A stretch of DNA of 64,000 nt from positions 62,001 through 126,000 of the forward strand of contig NZ_BDAX01000012.1 in assembly GCF_001612665.1 (NCBI RefSeq). Reading direction: 5' to 3'. The DNA is from Nocardia alba NBRC 108234. GTDB lineage: Bacteria > Actinomycetota > Actinomycetes > Mycobacteriales > Mycobacteriaceae. Under the pieces are notes generated by a model. It did no database searches. It was given only the letters and a program-made list of their open reading frames with translations, and was not told where the DNA came from. This document shows positions 18,411-27,026 of the stretch, in pieces (the first letter of the stretch is position 1; each line of letters begins with the position of its first letter). The position numbers were made by a program, and so were the translations under genes.

Positions 18411-19295
18411 ATGGACGTGCTGATCAGTCAGCTCTTCACCGGGCTGAGTCTGGGATCCATTCTTCTGCTCGCCGCACTCGGCCTTTCCCTGACCTTCGGT
18501 CAGATGGGCGTCATCAACATGGCCCACGGCGAATTCATCATGGCCGGCTGCTACACCACTTATGTAGTGCAGCAGATCTTCTCGTCGGCCGGAGTTTCGC
18601 TGGTCGTGTCCCTGCTGGTGGGCTTTCTCGTCGGTGGGCTGCTCGGTGCCGCCCTGGAGATGGGGCTGATCCGCTACATGTACGACCGACCGCTGGACAC
18701 CCTGCTCGTCACCTTCGGTGTCGGACTCGTGCTCCAGCAGGCCGCGCGCGACATCTTCGGCGCGCCCGCCAAGAACGTGCTGGTGCCCGAATGGCTCAGT
18801 GGCGGTATCACCATCGCGGGCGCGGTCGTGCCCAAGACCCGCATCTTCATCCTCGTGCTCGCGATCGTCGCGGTGACCGCACTGGCGGCCGTGCTCAAGA
18901 CCACCCCCATGGGCCGCCGGATTCGCGCCGTCGTCCAGAACCGCGGGCTCGCCGAAACCAGCGGGATATCGAGCAGATTCACCGATGTCAGCACGTTCTT
19001 CATCGGCTCCGGGCTCGCCGGCGTCGCCGGTGTGGCACTCACCCTGATCGGTTCGACCAGCCCCACCATCGGCCAGAGCTATCTGATCGACGCGTTCCTG
19101 GTGGTCGTGATCGGCGGCCTCGGCCAGATCAAGGGCACGGTGATCGCGGCATTCGCGCTCGGCCTGCTCAACTCGTTCATCGAATACTCCACCACCGCGT
19201 CCATCGCGAAGGTGATCGTGTTCGTGCTGATCGTCATCTTCCTGCAGGTCCGCCCGCAGGGCCTGTTCACCGTGCGGACGAGGAGCCTGGCATGA
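18411..19295 (+). CDS. urtB: Urea ABC importer permease UrtB
   Basis: LivH-type inner-membrane permease of 294 residues with about eight hydrophobic segments. The segment GVINMAHGEFIMAGCY near residues 33-48 is typical of UrtB/LivH, as is GGLGQIKGTVIAAFALGLL near the end. It forms the transport channel with UrtC. ATG 18411 follows AAGGAG. The gap to urtC is about 73 bases. Confidence 0.94.
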   Translation: MDVLISQLFTGLSLGSILLLAALGLSLTFGQMGVINMAHGEFIMAGCYTTYVVQQIFSSAGVSLVVSLLVGFLVGGLLGAALEMGLIRYMYDRPLDTLLVTFGVGLVLQQAARDIFGAPAKNVLVPEWLSGGITIAGAVVPKTRIFILVLAIVAVTALAAVLKTTPMGRRIRAVVQNRGLAETSGISSRFTDVSTFFIGSGLAGVAGVALTLIGSTSPTIGQSYLIDAFLVVVIGGLGQIKGTVIAAFALGLLNSFIEYSTTASIAKVIVFVLIVIFLQVRPQGLFTVRTRSLA

Positions 19296-19368
19296 ACGGT
19301 CAGCGGCCGCAGGCGGCAGCGCAGTGTAACCACGCAGGCCGCCCGGTCATGCCAGAAAGGACGCAGCC

Positions 19369-20496
19369 ATGACCGCACTCACCGAACGTCTCCGCGAATA
19401 CCCGCGACTGACTCCGATCGCCGGTTTCGGTATCGCCGCGATCCTGCTGTTCGCCGTCGCACCGGCGGTTCTGAGCGATTTCCGCCTCAACCTGCTCGCC
19501 AAGTTCCTCTGCTTCGCCATCGTGGCGGCCGGTATCGGATTGGCCTGGGGCCGAGGCGGAATGCTCACCCTCGGCCAGGGCGTGTTCTTCGGCATCGGCG
19601 CCTACGTCATGGCCATGCACATGCAACTCGCCGACGCCGCGCGCCTCGGCAATGACGTTCCGGAGTTCATGGAGATCTCCGGCATCAGCGAACTCCCCGG
19701 TTTCTGGCAACCGTTCAGTTCCGCGCCGGTCGCCATCCTCGGCATTCTGGTGCTGCCCGCGCTGGTCGCCGCCGTGCTCGGGTACGGCGTGTTCAAGCGT
19801 CGGGTGCGCGGCGCCTACTTCGCCATCCTGAGTCAGGCGCTGGCCGCCGCGCTGGCGATCCTGCTCACCGGTCAGCAGGCCATCGGCGGCTTCACCGGCC
19901 TGTCGGATTTCCGCTCCTTCTTCGGATTCCGGCTCTCGGACCCGGCCAACCGGCAGATGCTGTTCTTCATCGCGTCGGGCACGCTGCTGGTGGTGGTCGC
20001 GCTGATCCGCCAGCTCAACCGCAGCCGCTACGGCGAGCTGCTGGTGGCGGTGCGCGACGCCGAGGAACGCGTGCGCTTCCTCGGCTACGACCCGGCCAAC
20101 ATCAAGATCGTCGCCTATGTGGTGGCGGCGTTCCTCGCCGGTATCGCCGGTGCGCTGTTCACTCCGATCGTCGGCATCATCTCCCCCGCCGACATCGGCG
20201 TCATCCCGTCGATCGCCTTCCTCATCGGTGTCGCCATCGGCGGCCGCACCACGCTGCTCGGGCCGGTCCTCGGCGCGATCGGCGTCGCCTGGGCGCAGAC
20301 CTCGCTGTCGGAGTCGTTCCCGTCGGGCTGGACCTACATGCAGGGTGTGCTGTTCATCGTGGTCGTCGGGTTCATCCCCGCCGGGCTGGCCGGATTGTGG
20401 CCGATGTTCAAGGGCTGGCTGGACAGTCGCAAGAAGCTGCCGCCCGCACCGGAGGAACCCGCCGTCGTGATCGAGGAGAAGGTGAACGCGCGATGA
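19369..20496 (+). CDS. urtC: Urea ABC importer permease UrtC
   Basis: LivM-type permease of 375 residues, partner of UrtB. UrtC marks are GMLTLGQGVFFGIGAYVMAMHMQ, LLTGQQAIGGFTGLSDF and GRTTLLGPVLGAIGVAW (quoted in short parts). About nine membrane segments. Its stop overlaps the urtD start by ATGA. Ribosome site AGAAAGGA precedes ATG 19369. Confidence 0.94.
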   Translation: MTALTERLREYPRLTPIAGFGIAAILLFAVAPAVLSDFRLNLLAKFLCFAIVAAGIGLAWGRGGMLTLGQGVFFGIGAYVMAMHMQLADAARLGNDVPEFMEISGISELPGFWQPFSSAPVAILGILVLPALVAAVLGYGVFKRRVRGAYFAILSQALAAALAILLTGQQAIGGFTGLSDFRSFFGFRLSDPANRQMLFFIASGTLLVVVALIRQLNRSRYGELLVAVRDAEERVRFLGYDPANIKIVAYVVAAFLAGIAGALFTPIVGIISPADIGVIPSIAFLIGVAIGGRTTLLGPVLGAIGVAWAQTSLSESFPSGWTYMQGVLFIVVVGFIPAGLAGLWPMFKGWLDSRKKLPPAPEEPAVVIEEKVNAR

Positions 20497-21308
20497 CACC
20501 CGAGCCCAAAGCCGGCGGCAACGCCGGTATGGACAGCGACTACCTCGAAATCCGCGGTCTCTCGGTGAGTTTCGACGGATTCAAGGCGGTCACCGACGTC
20601 GATCTCACGGTGCTGCAGGGCGACCTGCGGTTCCTGATCGGCCCGAACGGCGCGGGCAAGACCACGCTGATCGACGCCATCACCGGCCTGGTTCCGGCCA
20701 CCGGATCGGCGCAGAAGGCGGGCACCGAACTGCTCGGCAAGAAGGTCCACCAGATCGCGCGCCTCGGCATCGGTCGCACGTTCCAGACGGCCAGCGTCTT
20801 CGAACAGCTGACCGTGCTGCAGAACCTCGATATCGCCGCGGGCGCGGGGCGTTCGGCGTGGTCGCTGCTGCGCACCCGCAAATCGGTCCTGCCGAGCATC
20901 GAAGAGGCCTTGGAGACAACAGGTCTCACCGCACTGCGCGACAAGCCCGCCGGGGTACTCGCGCACGGGCAGAAGCAGTGGCTCGAGATCGGCATGCTGC
21001 TGGTGCAGAACGCGTCGGTGCTGCTGCTCGACGAGCCCGTCGCGGGCATGAGCGCCGAGGAGCGCGAGGAGACCGGAAACCTGTTGCGCCGCATCGGCAG
21101 TGACCGAGTGGTCGTCGTCGTCGAGCACGACATGGACTTCATGCGCTCCTTCGCCACCTCGGTCACCGTGCTCGCGGGCGGCAAAGTGCTCAGCGAGGGC
21201 AGCGTCGAACAGGTGCAGGCCGATCCGAAGGTGCAGGAGGTCTATCTCGGCACCGCGAATCTCGCCGCGACAGACCCTGCGACAAAGAGAGAGTCGGCCG
21301 ATGCTTGA
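20493..21308 (+). CDS. urtD: Urea ABC importer ATPase UrtD
   Basis: LivG-type ATPase of 271 residues. Walker A GPNGAGKTT, UrtD-type signature LAHGQKQWLEIGM in place of LSGGQ, Walker B VLLLDEPVAGMS. The frame is open from 20397, but ATG 20493 overlaps the urtC stop (ATGA) and opens MTPEPKAGGNAG. It overlaps urtE by 8 bases, so the five transporter genes are translated together. Confidence 0.94.
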   Translation: MTPEPKAGGNAGMDSDYLEIRGLSVSFDGFKAVTDVDLTVLQGDLRFLIGPNGAGKTTLIDAITGLVPATGSAQKAGTELLGKKVHQIARLGIGRTFQTASVFEQLTVLQNLDIAAGAGRSAWSLLRTRKSVLPSIEEALETTGLTALRDKPAGVLAHGQKQWLEIGMLLVQNASVLLLDEPVAGMSAEEREETGNLLRRIGSDRVVVVVEHDMDFMRSFATSVTVLAGGKVLSEGSVEQVQADPKVQEVYLGTANLAATDPATKRESADA

Positions 21309-21993
21309 GCTACACGACATCCATTCCGGATACGGGCGCACCGAGGTGATCCACGGCATCAGCCTGACCGTGCCCGACGACAGCGTCGTCGCGATCATGG
21401 GCCACAACGGCGCGGGCAAGACCACGCTGCTGCGCGCCGCGGTGGGCCTGCTGCCCACCAAATCGGGCACGATCACCTTCGACGGCGAGAAGATCACCAA
21501 ACTCTCCCCCTCGCAGCGGGTCAAACGCGGAATCGGCTATGTACCGCAGGGCCAGCAGAGCTTCGGGCAGCTGACCACCGCCGAGAACCTCCAGGTGGTC
21601 GCGGACGGGCGCAAACGCGGGAAGGCGCTGATCGACGAATCCCTCGACCTGTTCCCCGCGCTGAAGGACCTGCTCACCCGCAAGGCGGGCCTGCTCTCGG
21701 GCGGGCAACGTCAGCAACTTGCCATCGCGCGGGCACTGATCACCGAGCCGAAGCTGCTCATCCTCGACGAGCCGACCGAGGGCATCCAGCCCTCGGTGGT
21801 CGCCGAGATCGAACGCACCATCATCGAATTGACCCGACGCGGCGGTTTGAGCGTGCTGCTGGTCGAGCAGCACATCGGCTTCGCCCTGCAGGCCGCACAG
21901 CAGTACTACGTACTGCACTCGGGGCATCTCGGCTCCACCGGGGCGGGCGGGGCAGGCGCGGAATCCGCGGTCCGCGCGGCGATGGCGATCTGA
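21301..21993 (+). CDS. urtE: Urea ABC importer ATPase UrtE
   Basis: LivF-type ATPase of 230 residues, second ATPase of the importer. Walker A GHNGAGKTT, signature LSGGQRQQLAIAR, Walker B LLILDEPTEGIQPS. The start ATG 21301 lies inside the end of urtD; the longer frame from 21100 overlaps urtD and is rejected. No urease genes follow in this window; the next gene is a GntR regulator 14 bases downstream. Confidence 0.94.
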   Translation: MLELHDIHSGYGRTEVIHGISLTVPDDSVVAIMGHNGAGKTTLLRAAVGLLPTKSGTITFDGEKITKLSPSQRVKRGIGYVPQGQQSFGQLTTAENLQVVADGRKRGKALIDESLDLFPALKDLLTRKAGLLSGGQRQQLAIARALITEPKLLILDEPTEGIQPSVVAEIERTIIELTRRGGLSVLLVEQHIGFALQAAQQYYVLHSGHLGSTGAGGAGAESAVRAAMAI

Positions 21994-22007
21994 TCGCAGC
22001 GGCGCAC

Positions 22008-22751
22008 ATGGCCGGAAGGGGAACGGGCGAGGACACACATCCCGCAGGACGACGGGTGCCGCTGGCCGCGCGCGTCTACGACGAACTCCGCCACGACCTC
22101 GCCACCGGGGAACTGGCGCCGACCGAACGGCTGCGCGCCGAACGGCTGGCTCAGCGCTACGGCGTCTCGCGCACCCCGGTGCGCGAGGCGCTGGCCCGCC
22201 TCGAGGCCGACGGGCTCGTGCAGCGTCATCCCGACGGTCTCTACCTGTACCGGCCACGTCTCGACGAGCTCGACGAACTCTACGAACTGCGAATCGTGCT
22301 GGAGTCACGCGGTTTCCAGCGCATCGCCGCCGGTGGTTCCGTCCAGGTACGTATCCCGACCGAGCACGACCGGCCCACCGTGCGCGCCGAGCTGGCACGC
22401 TGGCTCGAATACCGTGACACCCCACCCGAACCCGGACCCGACCTGGTCGCCGCCGACGAGCGCTTCCACACCGAATTACTCAGGGCGGCGGGCAATTCCG
22501 CCCTCGCCGACGCGCTGGCCGCCGTCTACCTGCGGGTTCGCCCGGTGCGCACCATGGATGTGCCCACTGCCGAGCGGGTCGCGGCCATGACGGCCGATCA
22601 CATCACCATCGCCGAACAGGTGCTCGCCGGTGACGACGAACGGGCCCTGCACACCCTCACCGCCCACATCGCTTCCTCCCGGGCCCACGTTCGGGTGCGG
22701 GCCGAGCAGGCCATCGCCTTCACCAAACTCGGTCGTGCCGTGCGGGATTGA
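22008..22751 (+). CDS. GntR-family regulator with FCD domain
   Basis: A 247-residue regulator. Residues 17-85 hold a winged helix-turn-helix (VYDELRHDLATGELAP, RLAQRYGVSRTPVREALARL) and the rest is an all-helical FCD ligand domain with the usual metal-binding spacing FHTELLRAAGN and HITIAEQVLAGD. It lies 14 bases after urtE on the same strand, so it is probably co-transcribed and controls the urea importer, perhaps through the TGTATACA palindrome at 16991. The effector is unknown. ATG 22008 is chosen; its stop abuts the next convergent gene. Confidence 0.88.
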   Translation: MAGRGTGEDTHPAGRRVPLAARVYDELRHDLATGELAPTERLRAERLAQRYGVSRTPVREALARLEADGLVQRHPDGLYLYRPRLDELDELYELRIVLESRGFQRIAAGGSVQVRIPTEHDRPTVRAELARWLEYRDTPPEPGPDLVAADERFHTELLRAAGNSALADALAAVYLRVRPVRTMDVPTAERVAAMTADHITIAEQVLAGDDERALHTLTAHIASSRAHVRVRAEQAIAFTKLGRAVRD

Positions 22752-23633
22752 TCAGCATTCCTTCTGGAACGGGAAGCACTCGCTCTTGCGCGGCGTCGTC
22801 GAGACGGGCGCCCGGGTGGTCGAGGTCTGCGAGGTATCCGACATCGGGCGCGGATGGGGCGAGTCCTGGATCACCGCCACGCCGACCACCACGAAGACGA
22901 CGAAGATGCCCAGCAGCGCGGCCGCGAACAGGGCGATGCCGACGAACTTGCCCTGGCGCGACGGTTCGGGGCGCGGGGCGGGCTCGCGCACCGTCCGCAC
23001 CCGCGGCGCCACCTGAGCAGGCGCGGGCCGATGGGTGGCGAAGCCCTCCTCCGCCAGTTCGGCGCGCGAGGGCACCTCGACCGCACCGAGCGCCGTGCAC
23101 GTGGTGAGCACCCGGTCGACCGTCCATTCGCGGGGCCCGGCCGAGAAACCCTCGAGGTACACCCGCAGCTCGTGGGTATCGACGCTGTTCGCGACCAGCA
23201 CGTCCAGACCCGGCCGCAGCAGGGTGCGGGCCGGCCGCACCACCACGCCCCGATAGGGCACGAGCACCACCGCGCCGGACACATGTCGGCTGTCCTGCAA
23301 CGCCTGCTCGAGCGCCACCCGCACCGCGTGCACCCCGTGTTCGACCCGGTCGGTGAGACCGTTCGACGCGTCGTCCGCCAGGTCCAGCGGACTGTCGCTG
23401 ATCATCCAGGTGCCGTCGGCGGCAGCGGTGAGCAACCCGCTCTGCCTGCGCCGGAAGCCCTTCACCTCGAGCACGGTGATCCCGCGCGGGGTCACGATCA
23501 CCGCGCCGAGCCGCCGGTCACCCACCCGGCAGTCGACCAGTGCGAGCCCCGTACTCGGATGGTCGTGCAGACAGTCCACGAGCTCGCGCTCGGCTCCGGT
23601 GAGCTCGGCACCCGGTCTGATCCGAACCAGCAT
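22752..23633 (-). CDS. NERD-like membrane protein
   Basis: A 293-residue protein of unknown function. The N-terminal half contains DRRLGAVIVTPRGITVLEVKGF, resembling the NERD (nuclease-related) core in which D...E-x-K residues are catalytic. A low-complexity linker follows, then one membrane segment (about residues 226-252) and an external Ser/Thr/Pro tail with two cysteines (SECFPFQKEC) at the very end. The membrane segment after a cytosolic domain suggests inner-membrane anchoring. Its stop abuts the GntR stop with no gap. Nuclease activity is inference. Confidence 0.65.
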   Translation of the reverse strand: MLVRIRPGAELTGAERELVDCLHDHPSTGLALVDCRVGDRRLGAVIVTPRGITVLEVKGFRRRQSGLLTAAADGTWMISDSPLDLADDASNGLTDRVEHGVHAVRVALEQALQDSRHVSGAVVLVPYRGVVVRPARTLLRPGLDVLVANSVDTHELRVYLEGFSAGPREWTVDRVLTTCTALGAVEVPSRAELAEEGFATHRPAPAQVAPRVRTVREPAPRPEPSRQGKFVGIALFAAALLGIFVVFVVVGVAVIQDSPHPRPMSDTSQTSTTRAPVSTTPRKSECFPFQKEC

Positions 23634-23835
23634 GTGCGATGTTCCCCTACCAATGCTGCGACTTCACCCCGCCGCTGCGCGCTGCGGTGCCCACCGATCA
23701 TGACGCCCAACCGTCCCGAAAACCACTGGAAACCAAAGAAAGCCGGCACGAATACGGCAGTGGCCCCCAGAGCCGATACCGGCGAGTACGCTGCGATGCT
23801 GGCCGAGGATGTTCGAGAAGACAGGTGGACCAGAG

Positions 23836-24381
23836 ATGGACGCAGCGCCCCTACCACGCGTTTCGCCGGGACGGTTCGGTGAACTCGGACCGGTGAACTG
23901 GGTTGTGTGGCAAGTACTTTCCCGCGCGTCGGGCACCGAGGACGCGCATCTGTTCAGCACCCTCGGCCGCACCGGCGGGCTCTTTCGCGGCTGGCTGCAC
24001 TTCTCCGGCAAGCTCATGCCGGGTGGCAGATTGCCGCGCGCGGAGGCCGAACTGGTGATCCTGCGCGTCGCCCACCTGCGCGCTTGCGACTACGAGGCCG
24101 ACCATCATCGCCGACTCGGCCGGAAGGCGGGGCTCTCGGCGGTCGAGATCGAGCGGGTCGCCGCGGGTCCCGGCGCCGAGGGCTGGACTCCTCGGCAGCG
24201 GGCGCTGCTCGACGCCGTCGACCAGCTGGTGGCCACCCGCGATGCCGACGACGCCGCCTGGGCGGCGCTGGCCGAGCACTACGACGAGCGGACGCTGATC
24301 GAGATCGTGCTGTTGATCAACCAGTACGAGGGTCTGGCCTCGACCATCACGACACTGCGGATCGAACGCGACAGGTTCTGA
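23836..24381 (+). CDS. Carboxymuconolactone decarboxylase/AhpD-like protein
   Basis: A 181-residue helical protein of the CMD/AhpD fold, with the core LRACDYEADHHRRLGRKAGLS at about residues 85-105. The family motif usually has two cysteines (CxxC) and a histidine; here only one cysteine precedes the DYEADHH histidines, so a thiol-disulfide peroxidase role is doubtful and a decarboxylase-like or unknown role is as likely. ATG 23836 is preferred over ATG 23809 by fit to the family. Confidence 0.8.
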   Translation: MDAAPLPRVSPGRFGELGPVNWVVWQVLSRASGTEDAHLFSTLGRTGGLFRGWLHFSGKLMPGGRLPRAEAELVILRVAHLRACDYEADHHRRLGRKAGLSAVEIERVAAGPGAEGWTPRQRALLDAVDQLVATRDADDAAWAALAEHYDERTLIEIVLLINQYEGLASTITTLRIERDRF

Positions 24382-24394
24382 TCTGCGGGTGTGA

Positions 24395-24778
24395 TCAGCC
24401 GCGTGCGATCCGCAGCGCGGTCACGATCATCGGGATCTGCAACGGCAACCGCGCCAGCACACCCGCCTTGAAAACCTTGGGCGCCTTCGGATTACCGACC
24501 ACGTCCACGGTCATCTGAATATTGGCCGGGTAGACACCGACGAACAGCGCCGCGGCCAGCCAGCCACCGAGCCGCCTTGTGCGCGGCACCGCCAGCGCGG
24601 CCGCCACGCCCAGCTCGGCGACCCCGGACCCGTAGGTGTAGGTCCGCGGGTCGCCGGGCAGCTGCGGCGGCACGATCTTGTCGAACGGCTTGGGCGCTAC
24701 GAAATGCAGGATGCCCATCGCGAACAGCAACCCACTCAGGTAGGTATGCGCACGTCGACGGGGAAGTTGATCAGCCAC
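24395..24778 (-). CDS. DoxX-family membrane protein
   Basis: A 127-residue protein with about four hydrophobic segments, the first containing SGLLFAMGILHFVAPKPFD and the third WLAAALFVGVYPANIQMT. DoxX-like proteins are small membrane proteins often linked to redox homeostasis, but the biochemical role is usually not known. It starts with GTG 24778 and is convergent with the AhpD-like gene. Confidence 0.8.
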   Translation of the reverse strand: MADQLPRRRAHTYLSGLLFAMGILHFVAPKPFDKIVPPQLPGDPRTYTYGSGVAELGVAAALAVPRTRRLGGWLAAALFVGVYPANIQMTVDVVGNPKAPKVFKAGVLARLPLQIPMIVTALRIARG

Positions 24779-24853
24779 GAAACCAACCTACCGCCTTCCG
24801 CGAGTTTCCTGGCGGGCACTTCCGCCGCGGCACCGGGCACCGCCTCGGTCCGA

Positions 24854-25702
24854 CTATCGACCCGCGGCGGCGAAGACCGTGGCGGCCGAGGTGGCCCGAC
24901 GACCGAGGAGTTCGGTCAGGTCACCGGTGGTCACCTCCAGCAGACCCTCGCCGATGCGTGCGTCGGCGTCGGCGAGCACGGCGGCGAACTGGTCGTCGAG
25001 GCCCGCGGCGCGCAAGGCCGCCACGTAATCGTCCTGGGTGAGGTCTTCGTAGCGGACCGTGGCGCCCTTCGCCTCGGCGACCGCGGATGCCAGATCCGCG
25101 CCGGTCAGCGCCTCGTCACCGCCCAGTTCGTAGACGCGGCCCTCGTGACCCGCGCTGGTCAGCACCCGCGCGGCGGCCTGCGCGTAGTCGGCCCGCGCCG
25201 CACCGGAGACCCGGCCCCGCGCCATCGCGCCGTGCAGGACGCCGGACTGCGCCGCGTGCGCGGCGGCACCGTCGTAGTTCTCCCAGTACCAGCCGTTGCG
25301 CAGCAGCACCGTCGGCACCGTGGCGGTCGCCAGCACCTCCTCGGTGCCGCGATGTTCGGCGGCCAGCAGCATCGGATTGTGGTCGGCGCGCGGGATGCTG
25401 GTGTAGGCCAGCAGCTCGACTCCGGCCCGCTCGGCGGCGCGCAGGACATTGGTGTGCTGGGCGACTCGTTTGCCGAATTCGTTGCCCGAGATCAGCAGCA
25501 CACGGTCCACCCCGACCAAGGCGGCATCCAGGGCCGCCGGATCGTCATAGGACGCCTTCCGCACGTCTACACCTCGTGCGGCGAGGTCTGCCACCCTGCT
25601 GGGATCGCGCACGATCGCGACCGGCCGCTCCCCCGCGTCGAGCAGAGCCTCCACGACCAACCGGCCCAGTTTTCCGCCTGCTGCTGTCACTGCCACGGTC
25701 AT
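24854..25702 (-). CDS. NAD(P)H:quinone oxidoreductase, QorB-like
   Basis: A 282-residue NmrA/SDR-type protein resembling E. coli QorB over its whole length. It has a Rossmann start AVTAAGGKLG, LLISGNEFGKRVAQHTNV, the substrate/cofactor segment LLRNGWYWENY and ADYAQAAARVL. QorB reduces quinones with NADPH. The frame is open to 25714; ATG 25702 follows GGAGG and matches the QorB N-terminus. It is divergent from an HxlR regulator, a pairing known for QorR/Qor2 in Corynebacterium. Confidence 0.88.
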   Translation of the reverse strand: MTVAVTAAGGKLGRLVVEALLDAGERPVAIVRDPSRVADLAARGVDVRKASYDDPAALDAALVGVDRVLLISGNEFGKRVAQHTNVLRAAERAGVELLAYTSIPRADHNPMLLAAEHRGTEEVLATATVPTVLLRNGWYWENYDGAAAHAAQSGVLHGAMARGRVSGAARADYAQAAARVLTSAGHEGRVYELGGDEALTGADLASAVAEAKGATVRYEDLTQDDYVAALRAAGLDDQFAAVLADADARIGEGLLEVTTGDLTELLGRRATSAATVFAAAGR

Positions 25703-25723
25703 CACTGCCTCCATTGATATAGC

Positions 25724-25761
25724 ACTAACTATTAGTAAGCACTATGCCTTTAGTGGGCACT
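25724..25761. promoter_or_regulatory. Operator-like repeats between qorB-like and HxlR genes
   Basis: The 84-base divergent gap contains a palindrome ACTAA-CTA-TTAGT (25724-25736), a direct repeat AGCACTA (25721-25727 and 25738-25744) and AGTG-GG-CACT (25752-25761). This repeats the AGCAC/GTGCT core and probably forms an HxlR binding site that controls both genes. Confidence 0.5.
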
Positions 25762-25786
25762 TGCGTCAAGTAGGTACGATGGGGAC

Positions 25787-26194
25787 ATGCCCGAGACGAC
25801 CCCCGCGGATCACGACCCCACGCTGGAGGCCGACGTCTTCGCGAGCACTTGCGATTCCCGCCCCGTGCTGCAGAACATCGCGAGCCGATGGGGCGCGCTG
25901 GCCCTGGTCGCCCTTCGCGACGGCCCCGTCCGCTTCAGCGCCCTGCGCCGCCGGGTCGACGGTGTGAGCGAGCGCATGCTGTCGCAGACCCTGCAAACCC
26001 TGGAACGCGACGGCATGGTCCATCGCGAGGTGCTGGAAGCGATTCCACCCCGCGTCGAATACACCCTCACCGAACTCGGGGCGGAGGTGGCCGACCAGCT
26101 GCGGTCACTGATCCTCATCCTGGAATCCAAGATGGATGTCGTCCGCGCGGCACAGCACAGCTACCACCGCGCGGGCGGCGTCGGCCGGGACTAA
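25787..26194 (+). CDS. HxlR-family regulator, QorR-like
   Basis: A 135-residue winged helix regulator. HxlR core RFSALRRRVDGVSERMLSQTL and LTELGAEV. The N-terminal cysteine (ASTCDSRP, about Cys22) is conserved in redox-sensing HxlR proteins such as QorR. The gene is divergent from the QorB-like gene and is its likely repressor, released by quinones or diamide-type stress. ATG 25787 begins MPETTPADHDP. Its stop overlaps the stop of the convergent deacetylase by 4 bases. Confidence 0.85.
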   Translation: MPETTPADHDPTLEADVFASTCDSRPVLQNIASRWGALALVALRDGPVRFSALRRRVDGVSERMLSQTLQTLERDGMVHREVLEAIPPRVEYTLTELGAEVADQLRSLILILESKMDVVRAAQHSYHRAGGVGRD

Positions 26195-26892
26195 CCCGGC
26201 GCGAGCAGCTCCGAGACGGTGACGAATCGGTAGCCCCGCGCGCGCAACCCGTGGATGATCTCGGGCACCGCGGCAAGGGACTCGGCGCCGTGCATGACGT
26301 GGAGCAAGATGATCGAGCCGGGTCGGACCTCGGCGAGCGTGTCGTCGACAATGGCCGCACGTGCCGCCCCGCCCGCGGAGTCGGGCTCCACATCCCAGGT
26401 CACCGTGGTGCGATCGTGGTCCGCGAGGTAGTGCGGCAACGCCCACAGTTTCTTGCCGTACGGCGGACGGAAGGTGATCGGCCCCGGATACCCGGCGCGA
26501 CGGATCTCGGCGTCGGTCCGTTCGATCTCCGCGCGCACGGTGTCGCGCGAAATCAGCACCATGCGCCGATGCGAATAGGAATGATTCCCGAGCTCGTGAC
26601 CGGCACCCACGATCGCCGCACCGTATTCGGGACGCGCGGCCAGATCAGCACCGACCAGATAGAAGGTCGCGCGAACCCCCGCTTCCCCCAACGCCCGCAA
26701 CACGTCCGGCGTCCGCGCGGTGGGGCCGTCGTCGAAGGTCAACGCGACAACCTTCTCCTCGGTCTCAACCCGATCGACCAGCCGCCCCGCCACCTGATAG
26801 CTCCGCGAATTCATCACCACATAGAGCCCGGAGCACACCGCGAGAACCACCACGACGGCGGTAACCCCCGAGATCACCCACCGACGTCGCAC
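26191..26892 (-). CDS. Membrane-anchored polysaccharide deacetylase (CE4/NodB)
   Basis: A carbohydrate esterase 4 protein of about 233 residues with an N-terminal membrane segment (about residues 5-28), so it acts on the cell-wall side, probably on peptidoglycan N-acetyl groups. CE4 motif 1 TFDDGP and motif 2 HSYSH supply the Asp-His-His metal triad; motif 3 is FRPPYGK. The frame reaches ATG 26931; GTG 26892 (VRRRWVISGV) is preferred because it starts just before the membrane segment. Confidence 0.85.
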   Translation of the reverse strand: MRRRWVISGVTAVVVVLAVCSGLYVVMNSRSYQVAGRLVDRVETEEKVVALTFDDGPTARTPDVLRALGEAGVRATFYLVGADLAARPEYGAAIVGAGHELGNHSYSHRRMVLISRDTVRAEIERTDAEIRRAGYPGPITFRPPYGKKLWALPHYLADHDRTTVTWDVEPDSAGGAARAAIVDDTLAEVRPGSIILLHVMHGAESLAAVPEIIHGLRARGYRFVTVSELLAPG

Positions 26893-27026
26893 ACCTGCTG
26901 TATAGCCTCGACAACCAACTACCGCAAGCACATGGGCAACTCACCGGGTAGCGGTAAACCCACCCGGTGAGAATTGCCGGTCGCCGGTCCACGTTCGGAT
27001 CCGGCGGGAAGATCAACCAGCGGCGC

